In this document: positions 27,604 to 38,200 of the stretch, piece by piece
How positions within the stretch are numbered: position 1 is the stretch's first letter
Layout of the letters: each line of letters begins with the position of its first letter
NCBI GenBank assembly: GCA_963781775.1
Contig: CAWAHE010000013.1
Span: forward strand, 84,874 to 148,873
DNA length: 64,000 nt
Source of the DNA: CAVSRC01 sp963781775
GTDB taxonomy: Bacteria > Pseudomonadota > Alphaproteobacteria > Rhizobiales > Kaistiaceae
Reading direction: 5' to 3'
The notes under the pieces: model-generated
Seen by the model: only the letters and a program-made list of their open reading frames with translations
Told to the model about the DNA's origin: nothing
The model's database searches: none
Position numbers and translations under genes: made by a program

Positions 27604-27864
27604 ATGAAGAAACTCATGATTGCTGTCGGCGCGGCCGGTCTTCTTGCCGCATCATCTTTGGCGGCGTTCGCCGACCAGGCCAGCGGATCGATCCAGAGTG
27701 TCGACGCGACGGCCATGACGGTCACTCTCGATGACGGCAACACCTACAAGCTGCCAGGCGACGTTGATGCGGCATCGCTTCAGGTCGGCGAGAAGGTGCA
27801 GATCGAATACAGCAAGGGCGCCGACGGCCAGATGACGGCGACCGCGGTTACGCCGGCAAGCTGA
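27604..27864 (+). CDS. DUF1344 family small exported protein
   Basis: 86 residues with an N-terminal signal peptide (MKKLMIAVGAAGLLAASSLAAFADQ) then SIQSVDATAMTVTLDDGNTYKLPG and GEKVQIEYSKG. This matches DUF1344, periplasmic proteins common in Rhizobiales whose function is not settled. GGAGAGGGAA precedes the ATG. A strong hairpin with a T tract follows 20 bases after the stop. Confidence 0.82.
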   Translation: MKKLMIAVGAAGLLAASSLAAFADQASGSIQSVDATAMTVTLDDGNTYKLPGDVDAASLQVGEKVQIEYSKGADGQMTATAVTPAS

Positions 27865-27884
27865 TTGTCATCGTCAGTCGTTGA

Positions 27885-27922
27885 GGACGGCGGTCGCGCC
27901 TGGCGCGGCCGCCGTTCGTTTT
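27885..27922 (+). terminator. Rho-independent terminator after DUF1344 gene
   Basis: A GC-rich hairpin whose arms (GACGGCGGTCGCGCC and GGCGCGGCCGCCGTTC) pair with G-U tolerance around a minimal loop, followed by GTTTT. It lies 20 bases after the DUF1344 stop and before the CPBP gene. Confidence 0.7.
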
Positions 27923-27985
27923 GCATGGCGCCAGGCCGATCACCGTCGTAGGGTTTCGCGCAAATCGGGGTGGGGGGCTCGCTAG

Positions 27986-28783
27986 ATGACGGCACTGATC
28001 GCGTCGGCCCGGCGCTATCCGCTTCTTGGCTTCTTCACGCTCGCCTATCTTCTGTCGTGGTGGCCATGGGTCTGGTACCGGATTGACCCGGTCGCTGCCG
28101 ATGCTCCCATCCTGCCGTTCGGGCCATTCCTTGCGGCGGCGATCATGCTGGGTCTGATGGGTGGCTGGCCGGCGATTCGCGCGTGGCTGGCCAAGATCGT
28201 GCACTGGCGGGTCGGCGTTCAGTGGTACGCGCTTGTGCTGCTCCTGCCGCCGGCGATCACGGCGATGGCGGTCGGCGTCGTCCTGTTCCTCGGCGCGACG
28301 TTGCCGACGGACGCCGCGCTTCCCTCATGGGGCGATCTCGCCGCCCGCTTCGCCTTCATCTTCCTGCTGATCGGGATCGGCGAGGAACCGGCGTGGCGCG
28401 GCTATGCCCTGCCGCGCCTCATCGAGGGTCGCACGGCGCTCGCCGGCGCGCTCATCCTCGGCGCCCTGCACGCCGTATGGCATTGGCCGCTCTTCGGCGT
28501 CGAATACGACCTCGGCAACATCGTGCCCTGGGCAGTCAGCGTCTTCTGCGTGTCGGTGATCGCCGCATGGATGTGGCTCCACACCGGCCGCAGCCTGCTG
28601 CTCCCCGCGCTGCTCCACACCATGGTCAACACGGCCGCGTTTCCGTTCGGCTGGTTCACCGGCGGCGATCTCGTCCGCCTGTGGTGGGTGTGGGCGGCGC
28701 TCTGGCTCGCGGTCGCGGCCATGGTGGTGACCGCGAACGGATCGGCGCTGATCAAGGCAAAGCCACGCCGGATGGCGGCTTAG
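27986..28783 (+). CDS. CPBP-family intramembrane glutamic endopeptidase
   Basis: 265 residues with about seven hydrophobic segments. The ABI/CPBP active site is present: GEEPAWRGYALPRL near 130-143 (Glu-Glu-xxx-Arg), GALHAVWHWPLF near 165 and LHTMVNTAAF near 208 for the His residues. Start ATG at 27986 with a G-rich site. Such proteases in bacteria process membrane substrates or protect against bacteriocins; the substrate here is unknown. A second CPBP gene lies at 47,276. Confidence 0.88.
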   Translation: MTALIASARRYPLLGFFTLAYLLSWWPWVWYRIDPVAADAPILPFGPFLAAAIMLGLMGGWPAIRAWLAKIVHWRVGVQWYALVLLLPPAITAMAVGVVLFLGATLPTDAALPSWGDLAARFAFIFLLIGIGEEPAWRGYALPRLIEGRTALAGALILGALHAVWHWPLFGVEYDLGNIVPWAVSVFCVSVIAAWMWLHTGRSLLLPALLHTMVNTAAFPFGWFTGGDLVRLWWVWAALWLAVAAMVVTANGSALIKAKPRRMAA

Positions 28784-28943
28784 GTGGCGTCCTCCGCCTT
28801 CGCCAGCTTTTCTTGCGGCGGCGGCGGGTGGCTCTGGTCGGCTCAGCCCGGTATAAAATCGCGAGCGGCGACCTGCCGCGCGGGTCTTCGCGCGAATTTG
28901 TTGCAAATCGACTGCAAGACCTCCCGCCAAAAGCGCGAAGAGG

Positions 28944-29402
28944 ATGTCGATCGTGCTGCGACTGCTTTTCATTCCGCTGATGGCGCTCATGGTGACACTG
29001 GCGCCGACGACGACGTGGGGGCAATCCATGAACCAGGCTCGAGACAAGCAGATCGTCCACTGGCTTTACGAGGTGAAGATCAAGGACGGCCAGCTGCAGA
29101 ATCTGAAAGACCTGATTGCCGAGATGGTCGCGCACACCAAGGCCAGCGAGCCGGAAACGCTGGTCTATTCCTGGGTGGTCAGCGAGGACGGCTCGACCGG
29201 GGAGGTCTACGAGCGTTATGCGAATTCCGAGGCGGCGCTGGCCCACCTGGCGACGTTCAACCGGGATTTCGCCGATCGTCTGGGGACGATGGTCGATCTC
29301 GCGCGCCACACAGTCTATGGCCACCCGTCGGACGCGCTCAAGCAAGCGATCGCCGGCTCACATCCGATCTATTTCGAGGATGTCGCCGGCTTCGAGCGGT
29401 GA
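28944..29402 (+). CDS. Exported antibiotic-biosynthesis-monooxygenase (ABM) family protein
   Basis: 152 residues: a signal peptide (MSIVLRLLFIPLMALMVTLAP) and then an ABM-type dimeric alpha-beta barrel. HWLYEVKIKDGQLQNLKDLIAEMVAHTKASEPETLVYSWVVS and EVYERYANSEAALAH are the two repeated strand-helix units. The family is found in quinol monooxygenases such as YgiN, usually cytosolic, so an exported member is unusual. Its 3' end lies against a remnant on the other strand. Confidence 0.75.
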   Translation: MSIVLRLLFIPLMALMVTLAPTTTWGQSMNQARDKQIVHWLYEVKIKDGQLQNLKDLIAEMVAHTKASEPETLVYSWVVSEDGSTGEVYERYANSEAALAHLATFNRDFADRLGTMVDLARHTVYGHPSDALKQAIAGSHPIYFEDVAGFER

Positions 29403-29577
29403 GCCGCAGCGCCCAGGCATAGATGCGCGCGTTGGTGCCATTTGCGGTGAACCACGCAACGATATCCTGACCGCTCGAATCGACCGTTGGAAACGAGCTG
29501 CCGAGTGCGGCAAAGCTGCCGATATAGAAGACCGCGGTGGCGAGGATATTGATCAGCAGGAATCGGGACGGTTTCAT
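29400..29577 (-). pseudogene. Truncated N-terminal remnant of a membrane protein
   Basis: The ATG at 29577 (GGAGC upstream) starts MKPSRFLLINILATAVFYIGSFAALGSSF, a convincing first membrane segment, then SSGQDIVAWFTANGTNARIYAWA, after which coding sense ends as it meets the ABM gene on the other strand. The rest of the gene, normally several further membrane segments, is missing. I read it as a gene cut by a deletion. Confidence 0.5.
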
Positions 29578-29793
29578 CGCTCTTGCTGCTCCTTTCCACT
29601 TCGGCCTTTCGGCTGCCGACATGCGGCGGTGGATGGATAAGCTTTCGCAGTATCTTTCGGTGCACGACCGGCGAGCCGCTGCGGCACCAGTTGTTTGTTC
29701 AGAACGGCAGCAACGACACGTGCCATGTTACGTTGATGTTAACCGTCTGTGTTAGGTTTCTTGCGTTCACGGAACGCGGAAGAGGAGAATACA

Positions 29794-30936
29794 ATGAAGG
29801 TCTTGCCGCAGGCTTTCGCCATCGCATGTCTTTTCGCCAGCGCCGCCGATGCGGCTGACTTTGACCTGCCAGGGGTGGTCCAGTGGACCACTTTCGCCAA
29901 CGAACCGCTCGCTCACGACCAGGTGGTCGCCATCGGCGGGGCGCTCAAGGATGCCGCCGGCGTCGAGCTCAAGATCGAGCCCGCCAATACCGACGTGGCG
30001 CGCACCGAACTCCTGCGCCAGGGTAAGGTCGACTTCTCTGCCACCGCGGTTGGCGGATCGGTCGCCGCGCAGGAAGGCACTTTCGACTTTGCCAGCAAAG
30101 ACTGGGGGCCGCAGGCGGTGCGCCTCGTGCTGGCTGACAATGACGAGCCCATCGACTACGCCATCGCCGTCGCCGGCGATCTCGGGGTCAAGACCTACGC
30201 GGATCTAAAGGGAAAGCGCGTCGCGTGGTACACCGACTTCCCCATCGTCAATGTGAACACCGAGGCCTATCTCGCCTACGCCGGCCTCACCTGGGACGAT
30301 GTCGAGCGCGTGGACGTCCATGGCTTCTTCAGCAGTGGCATGAAGGCTCTTGCGGAGGGCAAGCTCGATGCTGCCTTTGATGCCACCATCGACCCGGCCG
30401 CCTACGATGCGGCCGCCGGGTCGCGCGGGCTCTTATGGCCGGAAATCGACGTGAAGAATGTGGCAGGACTGAAGCGCATGAAAGCGGTTGCCCCGTATTT
30501 CGTGCCTTTCACGGTCACCAATGGCGCCGGCATCGATCCGAAGGTTGGCGAGCGCAGCGCCCATTACGCCTACCCCATCCTCGTCGCGATGGCGGACACC
30601 GACGAGAAACTCGTCCACAACATGACGAAAGCGTTGGTGGAACTTTTCCCGCAATATGCGCACAAGGCGTTCGGCATCGACGGTTGGAAGCTCAACCTGC
30701 AGGACCTCGAGTGGTTCGTCCCCTATCACGCGGGCGCGGTTGCCTATTTCAAGGAGATCGGCGTGTGGTCCGGTGATGCGGAAGCCCACAACGAGCGCCT
30801 GATCGCGCGTCAGAAGGCACTGGCCGCGGCGTGGGCTGCACTCAAGGCGGAGAACCCGGCCGACTGGGACAGCGCCTGGGCCGAGCGCCGTCACCAGGTG
30901 CTGAAGGACGGCGGTTTCCAGATCGTATTCCAGTAG
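29794..30936 (+). CDS. TAXI-family TRAP solute-binding protein
   Basis: 380 residues beginning with a signal peptide (MKVLPQAFAIACLFASAADA). FANEPLAHDQVVAIGG, DVARTELLRQGKVDFSATAVGG near 75-95, and DLKGKRVAWYTDFPIVN near 140 are typical of TAXI periplasmic binding proteins. GAGGAG precedes the ATG. No TRAP membrane subunits are near, so it may work with a distant transporter or alone. It is convergent with the UxaA/GarD gene, whose substrate class may match. Confidence 0.8.
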   Translation: MKVLPQAFAIACLFASAADAADFDLPGVVQWTTFANEPLAHDQVVAIGGALKDAAGVELKIEPANTDVARTELLRQGKVDFSATAVGGSVAAQEGTFDFASKDWGPQAVRLVLADNDEPIDYAIAVAGDLGVKTYADLKGKRVAWYTDFPIVNVNTEAYLAYAGLTWDDVERVDVHGFFSSGMKALAEGKLDAAFDATIDPAAYDAAAGSRGLLWPEIDVKNVAGLKRMKAVAPYFVPFTVTNGAGIDPKVGERSAHYAYPILVAMADTDEKLVHNMTKALVELFPQYAHKAFGIDGWKLNLQDLEWFVPYHAGAVAYFKEIGVWSGDAEAHNERLIARQKALAAAWAALKAENPADWDSAWAERRHQVLKDGGFQIVFQ

Positions 30937-30964
30937 GCGGCGAGGCCCGTGCAGATTGGCGCAG

Positions 30965-32539
30965 CTACATCACCGCGCCGATCTGCCAGGGCACGAATTC
31001 GTTGTCGCCGTAGCCGAACTCCTCCGACTTGGACTTCTCGCCCGAGGCGACCGCGATGATCTTGTCGAGGATCTCGCGGCCCTTCGCCTCGATGGTGACG
31101 CCATCGAGAATGTCGCCGCAGTTGATGTCCATATCCTCGGTCTGGCGGATGTAGGTGTCGGAATTGGTGGCGAGCTTGATCGAAGGTGCCGGCTTGAAGC
31201 CGAAGGCGGAGCCGCGGCCGGTGGTGAAGGCGATGACCGTGCAGCCGGAGGCGACCTGACCGGTGACGCCGACCGGGTCGTAGCCCGGCGAATCCATGAA
31301 CACGAAGCCGCGCGTGTTGATCGGCTCGGCGTAGTGGAACACGCCGCGCATCGTCGTGGTGCCGCCCTTGGCTGCCGCGCCCAGTGATTTCTCCAGTATG
31401 GTGGTGAGGCCGCCCGCCTTGTTGCCGGGCGAAGGGTTGTTGTTCATCTCGCCCTTGTTGCGGGCGGTGTAATCCTCCCACCACTTGATGATGCCGACGA
31501 GTTTCTCGCCGATCTCCTTGGTGGCGGCGCGACGGGTGAGCAGATGCTCGGCGCCGTAGATCTCCGGTGTTTCGCAAAGCACAGCGGTGCCGCCCTGTTC
31601 GACCAGCAGGTCGGCGGCGTAGCCGAGGGCCGGGTTGGCGGTGATGCCGGAGTAGCCGTCCGAACCGCCGCATTGCAGCGCCAGCATCAGTTCCGACACC
31701 GGCACCGTCTCGCGTTCCACGGCGTTGGCGTCGGCGAGCATCTCCTTGATCATCTCGACGCCGCGCTCGACGGTCTTGCGCGTTCCGCCCGTCGCCTGGA
31801 TCGTCATGGTGCGGAACATCTCGTTCTCTTTCAGGTCGTAATCCTCGACCAGATCGGGAATCTGCATCACCTCGCAGCCGAGGCCGACCATCAGCGCGCC
31901 GACCAGGTTGGGGTGCTTGGCATAGCCCCATTCGGTACGCTGCATCACCTCGAAGCCTTCCGAGCCGCGACCCGCCATGCCGCAGCCGGATCCCATGACG
32001 AAGGGCACGACGCCGTCGATGTTGGGATAGTCGTCGAGCATGCCGGTGCGGTTGAAGGCGTCGGCGATGAAACGCGCCACCGAGGCGGAGCAGTTCACGC
32101 TGGTCAGGATGCCGATGTAGTTGCGGGTGCCGACCTTGCCGTTCTTGCGGCGATAGCCCTGGAAGGTGCGCCGCTGTTCGAGCGGCAGCACATGCTCCGG
32201 GGTGGCGGCCTCGGCGAAGTGGTAGTCGCGGGCGAAGTCGTGGACCCCGCAATTGTGTTCATGGATGAATTCGCCCGGCCTGATCGGCGCAGTGGCGAAG
32301 CCGATGATCTGGCCGAACTTGAGGATGGGTTCGCCTTCGGCGATCGCCCTGGTCGCCATCTTGTGGCCCTTGGGCACGCGCGAAACCGCGACGATCCCCT
32401 CGGCAGTCGCGCCGGGCAGGATCGGATCGACGGCAACGATCACGTTGTCGGCGGCGTTCAGCCTGAGAACACGCGGCGTCTTGGCGCGTTCCGACAGGGC
32501 GGGCATGGGCACGACAGTGGCATCGGCGGGAGCGGTCAT
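30965..32539 (-). CDS. UxaA/GarD-family altronate or galactarate dehydratase
   Basis: 524 residues combining an N-terminal SAF domain (NAADNVIVAVDPILPGATAEG near 30) and a C-terminal galactarate/altronate dehydratase domain. GKVGTRNYIGILTSVNCSASVARFIAD near 150 and GLGCEVMQ, LQCGGSDGYSGITANPA near 310 carry the conserved Cys residues of the iron-dependent site. It dehydrates a hexonate or hexarate to a 2-keto-3-deoxy acid. The ATG at 32539 was chosen because upstream residues are unlike the family. A ribokinase gene lies upstream on the same strand. Confidence 0.87.
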   Translation of the reverse strand: MTAPADATVVPMPALSERAKTPRVLRLNAADNVIVAVDPILPGATAEGIVAVSRVPKGHKMATRAIAEGEPILKFGQIIGFATAPIRPGEFIHEHNCGVHDFARDYHFAEAATPEHVLPLEQRRTFQGYRRKNGKVGTRNYIGILTSVNCSASVARFIADAFNRTGMLDDYPNIDGVVPFVMGSGCGMAGRGSEGFEVMQRTEWGYAKHPNLVGALMVGLGCEVMQIPDLVEDYDLKENEMFRTMTIQATGGTRKTVERGVEMIKEMLADANAVERETVPVSELMLALQCGGSDGYSGITANPALGYAADLLVEQGGTAVLCETPEIYGAEHLLTRRAATKEIGEKLVGIIKWWEDYTARNKGEMNNNPSPGNKAGGLTTILEKSLGAAAKGGTTTMRGVFHYAEPINTRGFVFMDSPGYDPVGVTGQVASGCTVIAFTTGRGSAFGFKPAPSIKLATNSDTYIRQTEDMDINCGDILDGVTIEAKGREILDKIIAVASGEKSKSEEFGYGDNEFVPWQIGAVM

Positions 32540-32630
32540 TCTCGGACTCTGTTTCTCGGAGTTGGGGGTCGGATCATAGTCTTCGACGGTGGCGGCGCAA
32601 TCGATGACCGTTCGGCCTGACATATGCCAG

Positions 32631-33528
32631 TCAGGCCGCGGCGTCCTGGATTTCCGCACGGGTCGGGAAGCTCGGCTGGGCGCCTTCGCGGGTTACCGTG
32701 AGCGAGCCGGCGACCGCCGCGCGCGCCATCGCCGTCCTCAGGCTGGCGCCTTCGTCGAGATAAGCGGCGAGCACGCCGCAGAACGTGTCGCCGGCGCCAG
32801 TGGTATCGACCGGCGTGACCTTCAGCGCGGGCACGCGCACCAAACCGTCGCGGCCGGCGGCAATCGCGCCATCCGGCCCGAGCGTCGCGATCACGGTGCG
32901 GTCGAGCTTTCCCGCCAGCGCGGTGACGGTCTCCTCGGGGCCGGTGCCGGAGACGCCGAGGTGGCGGGCGAGGTCGGCGGCCTCATGCTCGTTGACGATC
33001 AGAATATCGAAACAGTGCGTATCCTCCGGCGGCAGCGGCGTATAGGGCGCGACCGACAGGATGACGCGCGCGCCGAGCCTCGCGCGCCAGGCGCGCCGCG
33101 CTGAGGCTTTCGGCAAACGGCACCTCCATCTGGAGGAGCAGCGTGTCGCCTGCCGAAAGGGCGTTCGATGGAATCGACAGGGCTGCCGCGCGGGCGTTGG
33201 CGCCGGGCGCCACCACGATGGCGTTCTCGCCGGCCTCGTCGACGGTGATGATGGCCAGGCCCGTGGTGCCGGCGAGCCGCGCGACATGGGTCAGGTCCAC
33301 GCCGCCTTCTTCCAGCTCGGTCAGCGCGACCCGCGAGAGGAAATCGTCGCCGATGGCGCCAACCAGCCGGACGTCGGCGCCGGCACGGGCCGCGGCGAGC
33401 GCCTGGTTGGCGCCCTTGCCGCCGGGAATCAGGCGATAGTCGGAGCCGTGCACCGTCTCGCCGGGGCCCGGCGTGCGCGCCACGCGGGTGACCAGATCGA
33501 CGTTGATCGAGCCGAAGACGGTGATCAT
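32631..33528 (-). pseudogene. rbsK: Ribokinase, frameshifted near 33,075
   Basis: Two reading frames join into one PfkB kinase of about 298 residues. The first (33528 to about 33080) has FGSINVDLVTRVARTPGPGETV and PGGKGANQALAAARAG, the ribokinase signature. The second continues GARVILSVAPYTPLPPED and DTTGAGDTFCGVLAAYL with the catalytic Asp, ending at 32631. One extra base in the stretch after LAREA would explain the break. It could be real or a base error. Tautomerase and dehydratase genes flank it on the same strand. Confidence 0.8.
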
Positions 33529-33560
33529 GGGCGCGCAGCCGTCATCCGCCCGCCGGCGCT

Positions 33561-33746
33561 CTATCGCTCGGTGAACGGCACGCCGCCCTTGGCCTTGTCG
33601 GTCTTCGGCAATTCCATGATCTGCACGGTCACCACTTCCGGCTTGACGCCGAAGCTCTTCACCATGGCGTCAGTGAGGCCCTTCATCAGGTCCTTCTTCT
33701 GTTCCGGGGTGCGCCCTTCGGCGCAGAAAACATGGATTTCAGGCAT
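33561..33746 (-). CDS. 4-oxalocrotonate tautomerase family protein
   Basis: 61 residues, the size of a single tautomerase subunit. Pro follows the initiator Met (MPEIHVFCAEGRTPEQKKDL), giving the N-terminal catalytic Pro after Met removal; the conserved DAMVKSFGVKPEVVTVQIMELP follows. It lies 32 bases upstream of the ribokinase start. Together with the dehydratase and kinase it suggests sugar-acid or aromatic-acid use. Confidence 0.85.
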   Translation of the reverse strand: MPEIHVFCAEGRTPEQKKDLMKGLTDAMVKSFGVKPEVVTVQIMELPKTDKAKGGVPFTER

Positions 33747-33844
33747 TCTGTTTCCTCGAAAGGGGGTTAAGCGGCGTTACTCTGCCCCACGGGCGGCTCC
33801 CGCCGCAATTGGAAAGGTCGGGGAGTTGGGCCAGCCACCGGAGG

Positions 33845-35131
33845 TCAGACATCTCCTCGAGTGGAGTCCAGACTGATTAGGAAACGACGAAATACAAACT
33901 CATCGCGCTGGACAAAAAAGAAAGCCTCGTCCTTGTGCGTCGGTGCCACGACGGGAATCCCATCAACGAGGTCTACGGCCCATTTGGAATAATAGGCGCT
34001 GACAACAGCGTCATTTCGATCGCCCGAATCTGGATTGCGTTTCACGTACCAGATCGGGTCCCACCAGCAGTATGCGAAACCCTTGGTGCGGCCCTCACGA
34101 AAGTCGACGCTTGCGCCAACGCGAGGGCCATTGTTCGCCACGCTCCATGCTGTCGAAAACAAGTCAGATGATGTTGGCACGCGAACCCACGCGCCGGCAT
34201 TTGGGTAGACCGATGCCGGAAAGACCGTCTTTCTCGGGATCAGTCCGTTGCCGCTGTGGGTTGGGGCACCGTAGCTAGGCGCATCGGGTTCTAGGCCGAG
34301 AGTCAAATACAGCTTCAGGTGCGGAGCGGCATTCTCAGCGTCAGTTTCCATCATCTGCGTCATCGGCGAAGCGCCGTAGATTTCGTTGACTTCCGTCTGG
34401 GTCTTCGGCCTCCAATACTCTGGATGGTCGGCGGGCCAGTATCGTTGGGCAGCCACGCGCTGTTCGCCAACAAGCCGAAAGCGGGCGTAGCCGTAGCAGT
34501 TCTGGCCGAACATGACTGGGGGCGCCTGAAGATTGCGCATTTCCAGTTCGGGCGGACTATCGGAGAAGTACATCGCCGGCGTGACGATGTTCTGCTGGCT
34601 GGCGCGGAACTCGTCGAACTCGGCGCGGGTCGCTTTCTCGATCGTCGCGCCGCCGTAGGTCAGCACCGAAAGCGGGTTGTGATAAGCGTCCTCGGTCACA
34701 TACGCGGTGCCGAAACCCATCGTATTGGCGTCGTCATAGACGACCAGGATCGGGATGAAGTCAGGCGGTACGCGGCCATCGGCCGTGGTTTGGCCGGGGC
34801 AGGCATTGGGCGGACGCACCACCAGCCCGGCGCCGTCGCTCATGCGCTTGCCGAAGAGGGTCGGGATGAGTCCGGCCTCGTAGGTGCGGCCGTTGTCCTT
34901 GTAGGTCGTCCAGCGGACATTGCAGCCGACGACGATGTCGAAGTCCTGCTGCTCGCCCTTGTAGGCAACATTCACCTTCAGGCGGAAATAGGTGCCCCGG
35001 TCCGTCACGATGGACTTGGTGAAGCTCCAGCGGCCGAGCAGCATCTGGCCGGCGCCGGTCTGCGACAGGCCGACGAGGAGAGCGAGGGCTCCAACGGCGG
35101 CGATGAGGAGGAGGAGGGCGGGGCGGTTCAC
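33845..35131 (-). CDS. Membrane-anchored hypothetical protein
   Basis: 428 residues with one N-terminal hydrophobic segment (MNRPALLLLIAAVGALALLVGLS), likely an uncleaved anchor, and a large soluble part. Two Cys stretches, VGCNVRWTTYK and PPNACPGQ, and a Trp/Tyr-rich region KGFAYCWWDPIWYVKR stand out. I do not recognise the family. It is divergent from pyruvate carboxylase with 157 bases between, but it is not clear they are related. Confidence 0.65.
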   Translation of the reverse strand: MNRPALLLLIAAVGALALLVGLSQTGAGQMLLGRWSFTKSIVTDRGTYFRLKVNVAYKGEQQDFDIVVGCNVRWTTYKDNGRTYEAGLIPTLFGKRMSDGAGLVVRPPNACPGQTTADGRVPPDFIPILVVYDDANTMGFGTAYVTEDAYHNPLSVLTYGGATIEKATRAEFDEFRASQQNIVTPAMYFSDSPPELEMRNLQAPPVMFGQNCYGYARFRLVGEQRVAAQRYWPADHPEYWRPKTQTEVNEIYGASPMTQMMETDAENAAPHLKLYLTLGLEPDAPSYGAPTHSGNGLIPRKTVFPASVYPNAGAWVRVPTSSDLFSTAWSVANNGPRVGASVDFREGRTKGFAYCWWDPIWYVKRNPDSGDRNDAVVSAYYSKWAVDLVDGIPVVAPTHKDEAFFFVQRDEFVFRRFLISLDSTRGDV

Positions 35132-35288
35132 CTGGGGGGGGTGTCCTCGAACGGTTGTTCCAAGGCCACCAAATCAAACACCGGTTGAGGAAAGCCTAAT
35201 TCGAGTTCGCATCCGCACACGCTCTTTTCGCAGGTGCACAATCCGGCTAAACATAAGTTTCCGGCCAGTTCTCGCGAAAGGGGCTTGC

Positions 35289-38200
35289 GTGCCGATCAGG
35301 AAAATCCTCGTCGCCAACCGATCCGAGATCGCCATCCGCGTCTTCCGGGCCGCCAATGAGCTCGGCCGGGGCACGGTCGCGGTGTTCGCCGAGGAGGACA
35401 AGCTCGCCCTCCATCGCTTCAAGGCCGACGAGGCCTACCAGATCGGCAAGATGCCGGACGGCAAGACGCTGGGGCCGATCGCGGCCTATCTGTCGATCCC
35501 CGAGATCATCCGCGTGGCGAAGGAGTCCGGCGCGGACGCCATCCATCCGGGCTACGGCCTGCTGTCGGAAAGCCCGGAATTCGCCGATGCGTGCGCGGCG
35601 GCCGGCATCACCTTCATCGGCCCGTCGCCGGACACCATGCGCAAGCTCGGCGACAAGGTGTCGGCGCGCAATCTCGCGGTCTCGGTCGGCGTGCCGGTCA
35701 TGCCGGCGAGCGAGCCGCTGCCCGACGACATGGCGACGGTCAAGAAGATGGCGGCCGAGATCGGCTACCCGGTGATGCTGAAGGCGTCATGGGGCGGCGG
35801 CGGACGCGGCATGCGCGTCATTCCCGACGCGGCGACGCTGGAGCGCGATTTCGTGGCCGCGAAACGCGAGGCCAAGGCCGCCTTCGGCAAGGACGAGGTC
35901 TATCTCGAAAAACTGGTCCAGCGCGCCCGCCACGTCGAGGTGCAGATCCTCGCGGACTCGCATGGGTCGATCGTCCATCTTTTCGAGCGCGACTGCACCG
36001 TGCAGCGCCGCCACCAGAAAGTGGTCGAGCGCGCGCCGGCGCCGTACCTCAACGATGCGAAGCGGCAGGAGCTTTGCGGCTATGCCGTCGCGATCGCCCA
36101 CGCCGCGAATTACCGGGGTGCCGGCACCGTCGAGTTCCTGATGGATGCCGATACCGGCGCCATCTACTTCATCGAGGTCAATCCGCGCATCCAGGTCGAG
36201 CACACCGTCACCGAGGAAGTGACCGGCATCGACATCGTTAAGGCGCAGATCCGCATCGCCGAGGGCGCCGCCATCGGCGAGAAGGATTCGGGCGTTCCCC
36301 GGCAGGGCGAGATCCGCCTCAACGGCCACGCCCTCCAGTGCCGCATCACCACCGAGGACCCGGAGCACAACTTCATTCCGGACTATGGCCGTATCACGGC
36401 CTATCGCGGCGCGACCGGCTTCGGCATCCGCCTCGATGGCGGCACGGCCTATTCCGGCGCGGTGATCACGCGCTTCTACGATCCGCTGCTGGAGAAGATC
36501 ACCGCGTGGGCCCCGGATCCGCAGGAGGCGGTGGCGCGCATGAACCGGGCGCTCCGCGAATTCCGCATTCGCGGCGTTGCCACCAATCTCACCTTCCTCG
36601 AGAACATCATCGCCCACCCGGCGTTCCGCAACGCCAGCTACACGACGCGTTTCATCGACGAAACGCCGGAGCTGTTCGAATCGGTCAAGCGGCAGGACCG
36701 CGCGACCAAGCTCCTCACCTACATCGCCGACGTCACCGTCAACGGCCATCCCGACACCCGCGGCCGGCCGCGCCCCGCGAAGGAGACGCTGGTCGTGCCG
36801 GCGCCGTCCTTCGGCGTCGAGCCGGTGCCCGGCACCAAGCAGCGTCTCGATGCCGACGGTCCCGAGGCGTTCGCCAAATGGATGCGCGCGGAGAAGCGTG
36901 CGCTGGTCACCGACACCACCATGCGCGACGCCCACCAGTCGCTGCTCGCCACGCGCATGCGCAGCCACGACCTGACGGTCATCGCGCCGGCCTATGCGCA
37001 GGCGTTGCCGCAGTTGCTGTCGCTGGAATGCTGGGGCGGGGCCACCTTCGACGTCGCCATGCGGTTCCTCGCCGAGGATCCGTGGGAGCGACTCGCCGAG
37101 ATCCGCGAGAAGGCGCCCAACATCCTGTTGCAGATGCTGCTACGCGGCTCCAACGCGGTCGGCTACACCAACTACCCAGACAACGTCGTGAAGTTCTTCG
37201 TCGCCCAGGCCGCCGATGCCGGCGTCGATCTTTTCCGCGTCTTCGATTGCCTCAACTGGGTCGAGAACATGCGCGTCTCGATGGAGGCGGTGCGCGCGGC
37301 CGGCAAGCTCTGCGAAGGCGCCATGTGCTACACCGGCGACATCCTCGATCCGGATCGCGCCAAATACAGCCTCAAATATTACGTCGGCCTGGCGCGCGAC
37401 CTGGAGAAGGCCGGCGCGCACATCATCGGCGTCAAGGACATGGGCGGCCTGCTCAAGCCGGCGGCGGCGAAGAAGCTCATCGCGACGCTGCGCGAGGAGA
37501 CTGACCTGCCGATCCACTTCCATACGCACGATACGTCGGGCATCTCGTCTGCCTCGGTGCTCGCCGCGGTCGAAGCCGGTGTCGATGCCTTCGATGCCGC
37601 GATCAATTCCATGTCGGGCCTCACCTCGCAGCCCTGTCTCGGCTCGCTGGTCGAAGCACTTGCCGATACGGACCGCGCCACCGGGCTCGACCCGGTCGCG
37701 ATCCGCCAGATTTCGTTCTATTTCGAGGCCGTGCGGGCGCAGTATTCCGCCTTCGAGTCTGACCTCCGCTTCGGCGCCTCCGAGGTCTATCTGCACGAAA
37801 TGCCCGGCGGCCAGTTCACCAACCTCAAGGAACAGGCGCGTTCGCTCGGTCTCGAGGCGCGCTGGCACGAGGTCGCGCGCGCCTATGCCGACGTCAACAT
37901 GCTGTTCGGCGACATCGTCAAGGTGACGCCGTCGTCCAAGGTGGTTGGCGATCTCGCCCTGATGATGGTCGCCGGCGATCTGACGCCGGCCGACATCGTC
38001 GATCCGAAGCGTGACATCGCCTTCCCGGATTCGGTCGTGCAGATGATGCGCGGCGATCTCGGTCAGCCGCCGGGCGGCTGGCCGAAGGACCTGCAGAAGA
38101 AGGTGCTGAAGGGCCAGACGCCGATCACGGCGCGGCCCGGCTCGCTTCTTCCTGCCGCCGATCTCGACGCCGAGCGTAAGGCGGCGGAAGAGAAGGCGGG

